A stretch of DNA of 64,000 nucleotides, from NCBI GenBank assembly GCA_025351405.1, contig JANXVZ010000010.1, positions 62,001-126,000 of the forward strand, in the 5' to 3' direction. Both the position numbers and the translations under genes were made by a program. The stretch is from Sphingomonadales bacterium. GTDB taxonomy: Bacteria; Pseudomonadota; Alphaproteobacteria; Sphingomonadales; Sphingomonadaceae. Numbering within the stretch: position 1 is the stretch's first letter; the number at the start of each line of letters is the position of its first letter. Below the pieces are notes generated by a model, which saw only the letters and a list, made by a program, of their open reading frames with translations, did no database searches and was not told the DNA's origin. This document shows, one piece after another, positions 34,505-42,924 of this stretch.

Positions 34505-34879
34505 GGCACCCTCCTTCAAATTGGTCTGGATCACCGCCGCAGCCGCCGGGCTTTCCCGGATGGGCTCTTGCGGCGGATTTCTGAAGCGTGCCGAATCTCT
34601 AACCGATAGCGTGACGCTTGTCAATCATAAAACACCAGATGGGTGATATTGATTGGCCGATGGCGGGTCGATCCGGCAGCAACCGCCGGTCTCGCGGTTG
34701 CGTGTCTGCGGTCCCCGATACGATGGATGACGATCAATTCCTGTTGCGTTGTCGAAATAAAACGCTCAGCTTTTCGGTTCCCGGCCAGTCTTTTCTCGGA
34801 CGGGCCGGCGCGCATGTCGACTTGCGCAAGACCAATCTCCAGCTGCCCGGTCGTTCGACGGAATTTGAGGGGATCGCAG
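34505..34879. other. Intergenic region between GTA gp1 and the divergent ORFan
   Basis: 375 bases between two divergent genes. It contains the candidate gp1 promoter (34596-34624). No convincing gene is seen in the rest: the open frames there have poor codon bias and no ribosome site. The promoter for the rightward ORFan should also lie here but no clear -35/-10 pair was found. Confidence 0.6.
34596..34624 (-). promoter_or_regulatory. Candidate sigma-70-type promoter of the GTA cluster
   Basis: On the minus strand: TTGACA (34624-34619), a 17-base spacer, TAGAGA (34601-34596). The -35 is a perfect consensus match, the -10 is weak. The spacer contains the near-palindrome AGCGTGACGCT (34608-34618), which could be bound by a regulator. 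Predicted start lies about 85 bases before the gp1 ATG. Confidence 0.55.
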
Positions 34880-35410
34880 ATGAATATCGGAACTGCAATG
34901 GGCATCGCCAAGGTGATCGTCCTGTCGGCCAATCAATACATAAACTTCGACGAATTCGAAAAAGGCGCCGTGGCCAAATATGTGATGTCACATGACGACA
35001 AGCACAGGTCGCAGACACGTGCAATGTCGATCGCCAGCGCCAACACCCGCAACCCTGTCAGCTATTACCAACAGCAAAATCCGGCCAACCTCCAGCAAAC
35101 GCGCGATTTGACCCAATCCATCGAGGCCGACATGCTGCGCGCGGTGTTGAAGGACAACTGGACGGACAATGCACGATATCACGAGAGTTACAATTTCAAG
35201 GAAAATTGCGTCAACATCAACGATTTCAACCTGATCTGCCCGATCCCGAACCTGTTCGCCGCCTATACGCTGCGGAACGGGAACCGCACGGCGTGCACCC
35301 GCATGGTCGTCACCATGGGCAAACAATTCAAGCAACCGTGCATCCACACGCATTTTCCGATAACCGACCAGTCCTTCAACCAGACTTACAGCCGCCCTTT
35401 GCCCGCATAG
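34880..35410 (+). CDS. ORFan next to the GTA cluster
   Basis: 176 residues, no family recognised. AGGGG lies eight bases upstream of the ATG, and codon third positions are strongly GC-biased throughout, which supports a real gene. The protein is rich in Asn, Gln and Tyr (SYYQQQNPANLQQTRDLTQS, NFKENCVNINDFNLICPIPN) and has four cysteines, no signal peptide and no membrane helix. It is divergent from gp1 and ends 22 bases before the convergent enoyl-CoA hydratase stop. A role tied to the GTA is possible only by position. Confidence 0.65.
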   Translation: MNIGTAMGIAKVIVLSANQYINFDEFEKGAVAKYVMSHDDKHRSQTRAMSIASANTRNPVSYYQQQNPANLQQTRDLTQSIEADMLRAVLKDNWTDNARYHESYNFKENCVNINDFNLICPIPNLFAAYTLRNGNRTACTRMVVTMGKQFKQPCIHTHFPITDQSFNQTYSRPLPA

Positions 35411-35432
35411 CCGACGCCGGCACGCCGCCCCG

Positions 35433-36344
35433 CTATTTCCCGGCAAAGGTCTCCGGGGTCCACCACGGGAAAAAGTCGGGCATGTCCGCGCTCACCTTGT
35501 CGGGATAGGCAGGCGCGCGCTTCTCGAGGAACGACACCACCCCTTCCTTGGCGTCGCCCGATCGGCCGCGCGAATAGATGGCGCGACTGTCGAGGCGGTG
35601 CGCATCCCAGGGGCTCGCCGCGCCCGCCATCCGCCACAGCATCTGCCGGGTCATCGCCACCGATACCGGCGCGGTGTTTTCCGCAATCTCCAGCGCCAGC
35701 GCGCGAGCGGCGGGCAGCAGGTCCCCGGGGGCATGGACCGCCGAAACCAGCCCACCGGCCAATGCCTCGTCGGCACCGAAAATCCGCCCGGTCATGCACC
35801 ATTCAAGCGCCCGCGGCAGGCCGACGAGTTTCGACAGGAACCATGACGACCCTGCCTCCGGCACGATGCCGCGCTGGGCAAAGACAAAGCCGAAGCGCGC
35901 CGCACTCGACGCCAGCCGCATGTCCATCGCCAGTTGCATGGTGACGCCGATGCCGACCGCGGCGCCGTTGATGGCACCGATGACGGGCTTAAGCGATTCG
36001 AAAATCCGCAGCGTCACCCGGCCGCCGCCATCGCGCACCGCGTCATGTTCGTAATCGATGCTGCCATCGGCGCGGACCGGCGATTCGGCGCCGCGCGGGC
36101 TGTCGGTGCGGGTGTCGTAGTCGAAGGTCGCGGCGCCCGCCGACAGGTCCGCCCCGGCGCAAAAGGCCCGGCCGCGCCCGGTGACGATGACAGCACGCAC
36201 CGCGTCATCGGCGTCGGTAATGTCGAAGGCGGCGATCAGTTCGGCCATCATCGTCGCGGTGAAGGCGTTGAGCTTGGCCTCCCGATCCAGCGTTATGGTG
36301 GCGACGGGGCCATCGATGTCGAGGGCAATCTGGGTAAAAGTCAT
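35433..36344 (-). CDS. Enoyl-CoA hydratase/isomerase family protein
   Basis: 303 residues, crotonase fold. Seen: LDREAKLNAFTATMMAEL, the oxyanion-hole AFCAGADLS, a longer than usual insert (DYDTRTDSPRGAESPVRADG), NGAAVGIGVTMQLAMDMRLAS for the second oxyanion site, and RGIVPEAGSSWFL with a catalytic-type Glu. Acts on an acyl-CoA in beta-oxidation-like degradation. ATG at 36344 with TAGGAA upstream. It follows a thiolase gene on the same strand by 41 bases, so the two form a small acyl-CoA operon. Confidence 0.92.
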   Translation of the reverse strand: MTFTQIALDIDGPVATITLDREAKLNAFTATMMAELIAAFDITDADDAVRAVIVTGRGRAFCAGADLSAGAATFDYDTRTDSPRGAESPVRADGSIDYEHDAVRDGGGRVTLRIFESLKPVIGAINGAAVGIGVTMQLAMDMRLASSAARFGFVFAQRGIVPEAGSSWFLSKLVGLPRALEWCMTGRIFGADEALAGGLVSAVHAPGDLLPAARALALEIAENTAPVSVAMTRQMLWRMAGAASPWDAHRLDSRAIYSRGRSGDAKEGVVSFLEKRAPAYPDKVSADMPDFFPWWTPETFAGK

Positions 36345-36385
36345 ATGGGTTCCTAACGTTCGCTTCTTCCGCAATGGGGAGAAAG

Positions 36386-37561
36386 CTACAGCGCCTCGAT
36401 TATCGTCACATTGGCGAGGCCGCCGCCTTCGCACATCGTCTGCAACCCCCAGTGCTTGCCGCGTGCGTGCAGCGCATGGATCATCGTCGTCATCAACTTG
36501 GTCCCCGATGCGCCAAGTGGATGCCCGAGCGCGATGGCGCCGCCGTTGACGTTCAATCGCGCCGGATCGCCGCCCAGCACCTTGAGCCATGCCATCGGCA
36601 CCGAGGCAAAGGCTTCGTTGACTTCGTAAAGGTCGATATCGCCCAGCTTCATCCCCGACCGGGCGAGCGCACGCTGGGTCGCGCCGATGGGGGCTTCGAG
36701 CATGATCACCGGGTCCTCCCCCACCACCGTCATGTGGTGGATGCGCGCCATCGGCTTTGCCCCCAAGGCCTTCAGCCCGCGTTCGTTGACGATCATCACG
36801 CCGGATGCACCGTCGCAGATCTGCGACGACGTCGCCGCCGTTAGCCGGCCACCCTCCTGGATCAGCTTGACGCCGCGAATACCCTCCAGGCTGGCGTCGA
36901 AGCGGATGCCTTCATCGACGATATGCTGGCGTGCCTCGCCCTCGTGGGTGGTCACTTCGATGGGCACGATCTCCTTGTCGAAGGTGCCCGCCGTTGCTGC
37001 CGCCGCGCCCTTCTGCTGGCTGTGGAAGCCGAATTCGTCGAGCATGTCCTTGGTCAGCTCGTGCTTCCTCGCGATCATTTCGGCGCCGGTAAACTGGCTG
37101 AACTGGATCCCCGGGTAGCGCGCCTTGATGCCGGCGCTGCCGAACGGCGATCCCATGCCATTGTCGTGCGCCAGCTTGGCCGGCGCCCCCATCGGCACCC
37201 GCGTCATGCTTTCGACGCCGGCGGCGATGACGATGTCCATCTGCCCGGACATCACCGTGGCGGCAGCGAAGTGCACCGCCTGTTGCGAACTGCCGCACTG
37301 GCGATCGACGCTGGTGCCAGGCACCGATTCGGGCAGCTTCGACGACATGATGGCGTTGCGCGCAATGTTGGCGGATTGCTGGCCGAACTGGCTTACGCAG
37401 CCCATGATGACATCCTCGACTAGCGCCGGATCGGCCCCCGATCGCGCCACCAGCGCATCGAGCACCTGCGCCGCCAGGTCGGCGGGGTGCCAGTCGCACA
37501 GCAGTCCGCCGCGGCGGCCGCCGGCGGTGCGCGCTGCGGCAACGATATAGGCTTCATGCAT
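36386..37561 (-). CDS. Acetyl-CoA C-acyltransferase (thiolase)
   Basis: 391 residues. Cleaves 3-ketoacyl-CoA to acetyl-CoA and a shortened acyl-CoA, or runs the reverse condensation. Seen: nucleophile Cys89 in VDRQCGSSQQA, NVNGGAIALGHPLGASG with the catalytic His, and CEGGGLANVTI with the second Cys. Together with the hydratase downstream it fits fatty-acid or steroid-side-chain degradation, but the substrate is not defined. Divergent from the DUF1254 gene across a 115-base gap. Confidence 0.94.
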   Translation of the reverse strand: MHEAYIVAAARTAGGRRGGLLCDWHPADLAAQVLDALVARSGADPALVEDVIMGCVSQFGQQSANIARNAIMSSKLPESVPGTSVDRQCGSSQQAVHFAAATVMSGQMDIVIAAGVESMTRVPMGAPAKLAHDNGMGSPFGSAGIKARYPGIQFSQFTGAEMIARKHELTKDMLDEFGFHSQQKGAAAATAGTFDKEIVPIEVTTHEGEARQHIVDEGIRFDASLEGIRGVKLIQEGGRLTAATSSQICDGASGVMIVNERGLKALGAKPMARIHHMTVVGEDPVIMLEAPIGATQRALARSGMKLGDIDLYEVNEAFASVPMAWLKVLGGDPARLNVNGGAIALGHPLGASGTKLMTTMIHALHARGKHWGLQTMCEGGGLANVTIIEAL

Positions 37562-37676
37562 CGGCGGGGGCTCCCAAGGTGGTTTTAATTGTGCAGCGAC
37601 TTTACGCCAAAGTCGGCACGCGGCAAGGAAGCGCAAAGAACAGGTGTCGGGCCGGTCCCGGCAGAAGGAACAGCCC

Positions 37677-39113
37677 ATGCGCGCGGTCACTCTCCTCATG
37701 GCGGCGTTGCTGCTCGGCACCGCCCCCGGTGCATTTTCGAAGACCGGGTCGAAAACCGCGCCCAGACCGGCGGCGAAACACCGGGTCGTTGCCGGCAAGA
37801 CCGTCAAGCCGGCGCCGAAGACCGCTGCCATCGCGCCGCTGCCCGATACCGCCGAAATAGCCCAGTTGCGCAGCGCCTTCCGCTTCGCCTTCCCGGTCTA
37901 TGCGGTCATGGCAACCCGCGACGCCCAACTCGGCAGGGCACGGGCGATGGGCCTGTCCAATGCGGTCAACATGATCCTGCCGCGCCTGACGCTCGCCGAC
38001 GCATCGAGCCGCGAAGTGACGACGCCCAATAACGACACGCTGTACGGCTCGGCATGGCTCGACCTCGCTGCCGGGCCGGTGGTCCTCAACGTGCCGGCCA
38101 TGGCGGGGCGCTACAATTCCGCCGCGCTGATGTCGGTGATGACCGACAATATCGCCATCCTCGGCACCCGCACCGGCTCACAGGGTGGCCGTTATGCCAT
38201 CGTCGGGCCGGATTATACCGGCAATATTCCGCGCGACACGCAAAAGATCCAGATGCCGAGCAACGATGCATGGCTGTTGGTGCGGGTATTGGTCAACGGC
38301 CCTGCCGATGTCGATGCCGCCGCTGCTGCCCTGCGCGGCTACAGTCTCGAAAGCCCCGAAGGCCGCGCCGCGCCGGTGCCGACAGTGGCGACCCCCGCGG
38401 CCGACGCCAAAAGCTTTCTTGCCGTCGTCAACGAGGCGCTGGCGCGGTCGACGGGCAACCCCGCCCTGGTGAAAAAGGCGCAGGCCTTCGCCGCGTTCGG
38501 CATCGGCAGCGGCTGGGATGCGCTGCCCGCCGAAACCCGGGCGTTGTGGACACGGTCGCTCCCGGCGTTGCGGCAGGAACTGAAGGGCGGCATCGCCGCT
38601 GCCGGCGACGTCGTCGACGGCTGGTCGTACCCGCGCGCCGGCATCGGCAGTCCCGACGCCGATGACGACCTGCGCAGCTATGTTGCGCTCGGCGGCCTCG
38701 CGGCGCTGCCCCGCGTCGAAGCGATGTACCTTTCCGCCCGCACCGACAAGGACGGCGCTGCGCTGGATGGCAATAAGGCTTATCGCGTCCGCATTCCGGC
38801 GCACATGCCGATCGGCGCGTTCTGGTCGCTGTCGATGTACCAGGTCGAAGCCGATGGAAAGCTGTTCTTCGTCGCCAACCCGCTCAACCGCTTCGCCGTC
38901 GGCGATCGCTCGCCGCAGGTCCGCGCCGATCGGGATGGCAGCTATGAATTCTTCGTCCAGCCATCGCGGCCGGAGGGGGAACGTGTCGTCAACTGGCTGC
39001 CTGCACCCAGGGGCAAGTTCGTCCTCGTCTTCCGGGGCTACCTGCCGCGTGCCGAAATGCTCGACGGCCGCTTCCGCCTGCCGCCGGTCGAGGTCGGCGA
39101 GGTGGTACCATGA
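37677..39113 (+). CDS. Exported DUF1254/DUF1214 protein
   Basis: 478 residues. Signal peptide at residues 1-21 (LLMAALLLGTAPGAFS), then a Lys/Pro/Ala linker, then DUF1254 (PVYAVMATRDAQLG, TTPNNDTLYGSAWLDLAAGPVVLNVP, RYNSAALMSVMTDNIAILGTRT) and a C-terminal DUF1214 domain (GNKAYRVRIPAHMPIGAFWSLSMYQ, ending LRGYLPR-like FRGYLPRAEMLDG). The family is periplasmic and of unknown function. AAGGA precedes the ATG. Overlaps the next gene by four bases (ATGA). Confidence 0.9.
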   Translation: MRAVTLLMAALLLGTAPGAFSKTGSKTAPRPAAKHRVVAGKTVKPAPKTAAIAPLPDTAEIAQLRSAFRFAFPVYAVMATRDAQLGRARAMGLSNAVNMILPRLTLADASSREVTTPNNDTLYGSAWLDLAAGPVVLNVPAMAGRYNSAALMSVMTDNIAILGTRTGSQGGRYAIVGPDYTGNIPRDTQKIQMPSNDAWLLVRVLVNGPADVDAAAAALRGYSLESPEGRAAPVPTVATPAADAKSFLAVVNEALARSTGNPALVKKAQAFAAFGIGSGWDALPAETRALWTRSLPALRQELKGGIAAAGDVVDGWSYPRAGIGSPDADDDLRSYVALGGLAALPRVEAMYLSARTDKDGAALDGNKAYRVRIPAHMPIGAFWSLSMYQVEADGKLFFVANPLNRFAVGDRSPQVRADRDGSYEFFVQPSRPEGERVVNWLPAPRGKFVLVFRGYLPRAEMLDGRFRLPPVEVGEVVP

Positions 39114-40846
39114 CGACCAGTAACGAGAGCGAAAGCCTGCAAAGCAGCAGGCGCGGTGAAAGCCTGCAAAGCAGCAGGCGCGATGAAAGCCTGCAAAGCA
39201 GCAGGCAGGGCAAGCACATCCTCCTCGATCTGCTGGCGTCGGAAGGCGTCGCGTTCATTTTCGGCAATCCCGGCACCACCGAGCTGCCACTGATGGACGC
39301 GATGGTCGTCGAGGAGCGCATCCGCTACGTCCTCGGCCTCAATGAAGTCGTCGTCATGGGCATGGCCGACGGCTATGCGCAGGCGACCGGCAAGCTTGCG
39401 GTGTGCAACCTCCACGCTGCCCCCGGCCTCGGCAACGCCATGGGAATGCTGTACAATGCGGCGAAGGCGGGGGCGCCTGTCCTCGTCACCGCCGGCCAGC
39501 AGGACACAAGCATCCGGCTATCGGAGCCATTGCTGTGGGACGATTTGGCGACGCTGGCACGGCCACTGTGCAAATGGTCGTTCGAGGTGGCGTCAATCGC
39601 CGAACTGCCGCGCGCCATCCGCCGCGCAGCGAAGGTGGCGCTGACCGCCCCCACCGGCCCGGTGTTCCTGTCGATCCCCGGCGATATATTGACCGCGACC
39701 GCGCCCGACGACCTCGACATGGGTGCCCCGACCCGCATCGGCGCCCGGCTGCGCGGCGATGCCGACGCCATTGCCGTCGCCGCCACGCTCATCCACGCGG
39801 CGCAGTCGCCGGTGATCTTTGCCGGCGACCATGTCGCAAAATCGGGCGCCCATGCCGAACTGGCGGCGCTGGCCGAGGCCATCGGCGCGCCGGTGTATCT
39901 GGAGGGTATGGCCAACACCGCCGCCTTCCCGTCGAACCACCCGCTTTATGCCGGCACGGTGGCGCGGATGACCCCGGCGATGCGCGCGACGATGGAAAAC
40001 CACGACCTGCTGATTTCGATCGGCGCCGATTTGATGACGCAAAGCCAGGCCACCGGCGTGGAGGCGCTGGCGCCGGGCACCAAGGTCATCCACCTCGATG
40101 ACGAACCGTGGCAGATCGGCAAGAACTTCGCCGCCACCGCCGCCATCCAGGGCGACGCCAGGGCAACGCTGCCCGAATTGACGGCGCTGGTGGCCGGGTG
40201 CGGAGACGTTCGCCGCGACGCCATCATCGCCCGCCTCGCCGCGGCCCGCACCGCGCTCCTCGCCCGCGCCGACGCCATGGCGAGCAAACTGCCGCTGCAG
40301 CCGATGCCGGTGCTCAAGCTGATCGGCGAGCTGCTTCCTGCCGACGCCATCGTTATCGAGGAGCTGTTGTCGAGCGGCATGAACACCGTCCGCCACCTGG
40401 TCCCCGCCGTTGCGCCGGACAGCTGGTTCGGCATGCGCGGCGGCGGCATCGGCGTCGCGCTGCCCCAGGCCGCCGGCATCGCGCTGGCCAACCCCGGCCG
40501 CCCGGTGGTGGCGCTTTCGGGCGACGGCAGCGCGCTGTATTCCGCCGCCGCACTCTGGACGCTGGCGCACTACAAGCTGCCGGTGGTGGCGGTGATCTTA
40601 AACAACCGCGGCTATCGCATATTGAAGCAGCGCACCCGCGCCATCGGCGACCACAGCGCCCGCACCGGCGAATTCATCGCCATGGACATCGAGGCCCCGG
40701 CGATCGACTTCATGGCGCTGGCCAAGGCCCATGGCGTGGCGGGCGTTCGCGCCGATACCCTGGAAGACGTGCGCGCCGCGTTCACCGCCGCGCTCGCCAG
40801 CGACACCCCGACGCTGATCGAAGTGACGGTGGCGCGCGAGGTCTAG
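39110..40846 (+). CDS. ThDP-dependent decarboxylase, benzoylformate decarboxylase-like
   Basis: 578 residues. Seen: FGNPGTTELPLMDAM, CNLHAAPGLGNAMG with the family His, GQQDTSIRLSEPLLWDDL, and the ThDP/Mg motif LSGDGSALYS followed by VVAVILNNRGYRI. This is closest to benzoylformate decarboxylase, although the active-site Ser of GNPGS is Thr here; acetolactate synthase-like is the alternative label. Residues 9-35 come from three 27-bp repeats and have no equal in the family; the core starts at HILLDLLASEGV. Translated together with the DUF1254 gene (ATGA). Confidence 0.88.
   Translation: MTTSNESESLQSSRRGESLQSSRRDESLQSSRQGKHILLDLLASEGVAFIFGNPGTTELPLMDAMVVEERIRYVLGLNEVVVMGMADGYAQATGKLAVCNLHAAPGLGNAMGMLYNAAKAGAPVLVTAGQQDTSIRLSEPLLWDDLATLARPLCKWSFEVASIAELPRAIRRAAKVALTAPTGPVFLSIPGDILTATAPDDLDMGAPTRIGARLRGDADAIAVAATLIHAAQSPVIFAGDHVAKSGAHAELAALAEAIGAPVYLEGMANTAAFPSNHPLYAGTVARMTPAMRATMENHDLLISIGADLMTQSQATGVEALAPGTKVIHLDDEPWQIGKNFAATAAIQGDARATLPELTALVAGCGDVRRDAIIARLAAARTALLARADAMASKLPLQPMPVLKLIGELLPADAIVIEELLSSGMNTVRHLVPAVAPDSWFGMRGGGIGVALPQAAGIALANPGRPVVALSGDGSALYSAAALWTLAHYKLPVVAVILNNRGYRILKQRTRAIGDHSARTGEFIAMDIEAPAIDFMALAKAHGVAGVRADTLEDVRAAFTAALASDTPTLIEVTVAREV
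39131..39211 (+). repeat. Three tandem 27-bp palindromic repeats inside a coding N-terminus
   Basis: Units at 39131-39157, 39158-39184 and 39185-39211; the first two differ at one base, the third at its last five or so. Each unit holds the palindrome GCCTGC-AAAGCA-GCAGGC, so the mRNA can form three hairpins in a row. Each encodes ESLQSSR plus two variable residues. Confidence 0.95.
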
Positions 40847-40856
40847 TCCCTGCCCC

Positions 40857-40876
40857 CTCCCCTGAAGGAAGGGGAG
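40857..40876. terminator. Hairpin between convergent genes
   Basis: CTCCCCT (40857-40863), 6-base loop, AGGGGAG (40870-40876) between the ThDP enzyme and the convergent CaiB gene. No T-run, so weak evidence. Confidence 0.35.
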
Positions 40877-40889
40877 CAGGCACGCGGCG

Positions 40890-42083
40890 TCAGCCCTCCC
40901 GCGCCGCCTTGCTGGCCAGCAACGCCGCCACGTCCGCATCCGAAAACCCCGCCTCGGCGAGCACGGCGCGGGTATGCTCACCCAGTCGCGGCGGCACCCC
41001 CACCGGCGGCCGCACGCCATCGAACAGCACCGGCACGCCGGGATAGCGCAACCGCCCGGCGGCCGTTTCCACCGAGGTGAAGAACCCCGTCGCCACCAGG
41101 TGCGGGTCGGTCTCCAACGCCTCGAGCGTGAACACCGGCGCGCACGGAATTTGTGCACCATCGAGCAGCGCCAGCCATTCGGCGGTCGGGCGCTGGCGGA
41201 TCAGGTCGCCGGCGATGGCATAAAGCGCGCCGATATGCGCCGTTCGCGTGCCGATATCGGCAAAGCGCGGGTCGGCGAGGTGCTGCTCCGCCCCTGCCAC
41301 CCGGAAGAAGCCCGTCCAGTGCGCGTTGGTATAGGGCATGATGCAGACATGGCCGTCCGCTGTCGGCAGCGGACGCCGCCACGCCGCCATGGCACGCGGA
41401 TAACCGAGATCGGCGAGCGGCGGATCGAAGTGATGGCCATAGAAATGCTCGACGAGGTTGAACGCCACCAGCGTCTCGAACATCGGCACTTCGACAAAGC
41501 CGCCCTTGCCGGTCGTCTGGCGCCGCACCACGCAGGCGAGGATCGACAACGCCGCGACCAGCCCCGAAACCTTGTCGGCGGCAATGGTCGGCAGATAGCG
41601 CGGCTCGCCGGTTTGCCGCGCCATCAGGTCGGCGATGCCCGACATGCCCTGGATGACATCGTCATAGGCCGGGCGGCCGCCATAGGGCCCCGCCTCGCCG
41701 AAACCGTGCAGCCCGGCATAGATCAGCCGCGGATGGCGGGCGAGCAGGTCGTCGGGGTCGAGCCCCAGCGATTTCAGCTTCTGCGGCCGGATCGAATGGA
41801 GCAGCACATCGGCGCCATCGAGCAGCCGGTCGAACGCCGCGCGCCCCTCTGCCATTTTCAGGTCGAGGACGATGCCGCGCTTGCCGCGGTTGCAGCCGAG
41901 GAACAGCGCCGACATGCCGCGTTCCAGCGCTGGCCCGGTGAGGCGGGTCGAATCGCCCTCGGGTGCTTCCAGCTTGATGACATCGGCCCCGAGGTCGGCG
42001 AGCCACTGGCTGCAATATGGCCCGAAGACCACCGAACCGAGATCGATGACGCGAAGGCCGTGGAGGGGAAGGATCATGGTCAT
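40890..42083 (-). CDS. CaiB/BaiF-family CoA transferase
   Basis: 397 residues, family III CoA transferase (formyl-CoA transferase / racemase-like). Seen: GLRVIDLGSVVFGPYCSQWLADLGADVIKLEAPEGD, NRGKRGIVLDLK, GGRPAYDDVIQGMSG containing the conserved Asp, and GKGGFVEVPMFETLVAF. It moves CoA between acids; substrate unknown. Its ATG overlaps the stop of the S-formylglutathione hydrolase gene (ATGA), an odd coupling since that enzyme releases formate; a formyl-CoA link is attractive but unproven. Confidence 0.9.
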   Translation of the reverse strand: MTMILPLHGLRVIDLGSVVFGPYCSQWLADLGADVIKLEAPEGDSTRLTGPALERGMSALFLGCNRGKRGIVLDLKMAEGRAAFDRLLDGADVLLHSIRPQKLKSLGLDPDDLLARHPRLIYAGLHGFGEAGPYGGRPAYDDVIQGMSGIADLMARQTGEPRYLPTIAADKVSGLVAALSILACVVRRQTTGKGGFVEVPMFETLVAFNLVEHFYGHHFDPPLADLGYPRAMAAWRRPLPTADGHVCIMPYTNAHWTGFFRVAGAEQHLADPRFADIGTRTAHIGALYAIAGDLIRQRPTAEWLALLDGAQIPCAPVFTLEALETDPHLVATGFFTSVETAAGRLRYPGVPVLFDGVRPPVGVPPRLGEHTRAVLAEAGFSDADVAALLASKAAREG

Positions 42084-42922
42084 CGGGGCGCCAGCCGCGC
42101 CGCATGCCAGTGCAGATGGTCCTCGACAAAGCTCTGGATGAACCAATAGCCATGGTCATAGCCCGCGTGCCGGCGCAGCGTCAGCGGGATGCCGGCCGCC
42201 GCGCACGCCGCCTCCAGCCGCTCGGGCTGCAACTGGCTGTCGAGGAAATTGTCCGCCAGCCCCTGGTCAACCAGCAACTCCGCCACCCGCGCGCCGCCGT
42301 CGATGAGCGCCACCGCGTCATGCGCCGCCCAGGCTGCCGGGTCTGGCCCCAGGTACAGCGGCAACGCCTTTTGCCCCCATGGCACCTGCGACGGCGCGAC
42401 GATCGGCGCAAAGGCCGAAACGCTGCGAAAGCGGCCCGGCGTCGACAGTGCCAGGGTCAGCGCGCCATGCCCGCCCATCGAATGCCCGGTGATCGACTGG
42501 CGATCGAGATCGCCGCCGAAGTGCGCCGCGATGACGCCGGGCAATTCGTCGAGCAGCCATGATTTCATGCGGAAATGCGGCGCCCAGGGGGCCTCTGTGG
42601 CGTCGAGGTAAAAGCCGGCCCCCTGCCCCATGTCGTACGCCACGTCATCGGCGACGCCTTCACCGCGCGGGGACGTATCGGGCGTCACCAGCATCAGCCC
42701 CAGTTCGGCGGCGACGCGCTGAGCACCGGCCTTGATGGCAAAGGTTTCCTCGGTGCAGGTCAGCCCGGCGAGGCACCAGAGGATCGGGAATGGGCCCCCA
42801 TTTCCACGGCTGCCGGGCGGCGTGAACACCCCGAAGCGCATTGCCGTCCCGGTGCTGGTGGCGGCGTGCGAATGAAAGGACTGGCGGCCGCCGTGGCAGG
42901 CGGCAGAGGCGAGGGTTTCCAC
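42080..42922 (-). CDS. fghA: S-formylglutathione hydrolase
   Basis: 280 residues. Hydrolyses S-formylglutathione to formate and glutathione. Seen: ETLASAACHGGRQSFHSHAA start, LAGLTCTEETFAIKAGAQRVAAELGL, PDTSPRG, the nucleophile GHSMGGHGAL, and YDHGYWFIQSF with the catalytic His. The start is GTG at 42922, two bases after the stop of the formaldehyde dehydrogenase gene. Residues 1-30 match the family only when this GTG is used. Confidence 0.95.
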   Translation of the reverse strand: METLASAACHGGRQSFHSHAATSTGTAMRFGVFTPPGSRGNGGPFPILWCLAGLTCTEETFAIKAGAQRVAAELGLMLVTPDTSPRGEGVADDVAYDMGQGAGFYLDATEAPWAPHFRMKSWLLDELPGVIAAHFGGDLDRQSITGHSMGGHGALTLALSTPGRFRSVSAFAPIVAPSQVPWGQKALPLYLGPDPAAWAAHDAVALIDGGARVAELLVDQGLADNFLDSQLQPERLEAACAAAGIPLTLRRHAGYDHGYWFIQSFVEDHLHWHAARLAPR

Positions 42923-42924
42923 GC

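Larger units (their letters stand above)
16141..34624 (-). mobile_element. Gene transfer agent (GTA)-like head-tail cluster
   Basis: A continuous run of minus-strand phage structural genes in the order TerS, TerL, portal, DUF6127, prohead protease, capsid, spike cassette, head-tail connectors, major tail protein, gp10, chaperone, tape measure, gp12 (DUF2460), gp13 (DUF2163), gp14 (NlpC/P60), gp15, DUF2793. This is the RcGTA order. Signs of a GTA rather than a prophage: no integrase, repressor, replication or lysis gene inside, a very short tape measure, no att repeats seen, base and codon use like the host, and ordinary chromosomal genes at both ends. Extra genes (99, 85, 90, 122 and 944 residues) and a 772-residue gp12 depart from RcGTA. 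Whether particles are made cannot be told. Confidence 0.88.

Noticed and set aside
16141-34624. Complete prophage
   Set aside because: No integrase, repressor, replication or lysis genes and no flanking direct repeats seen; gene order and short tape measure fit a GTA.
34643-34879. 79-codon 5' extension of the ORFan beside the GTA cluster
   Set aside because: Codon bias is poor before 34880, and a good ribosome site sits at the internal ATG.
39131-39211. CRISPR array
   Set aside because: The three units are directly adjacent with no spacers, and they are read in frame as protein.
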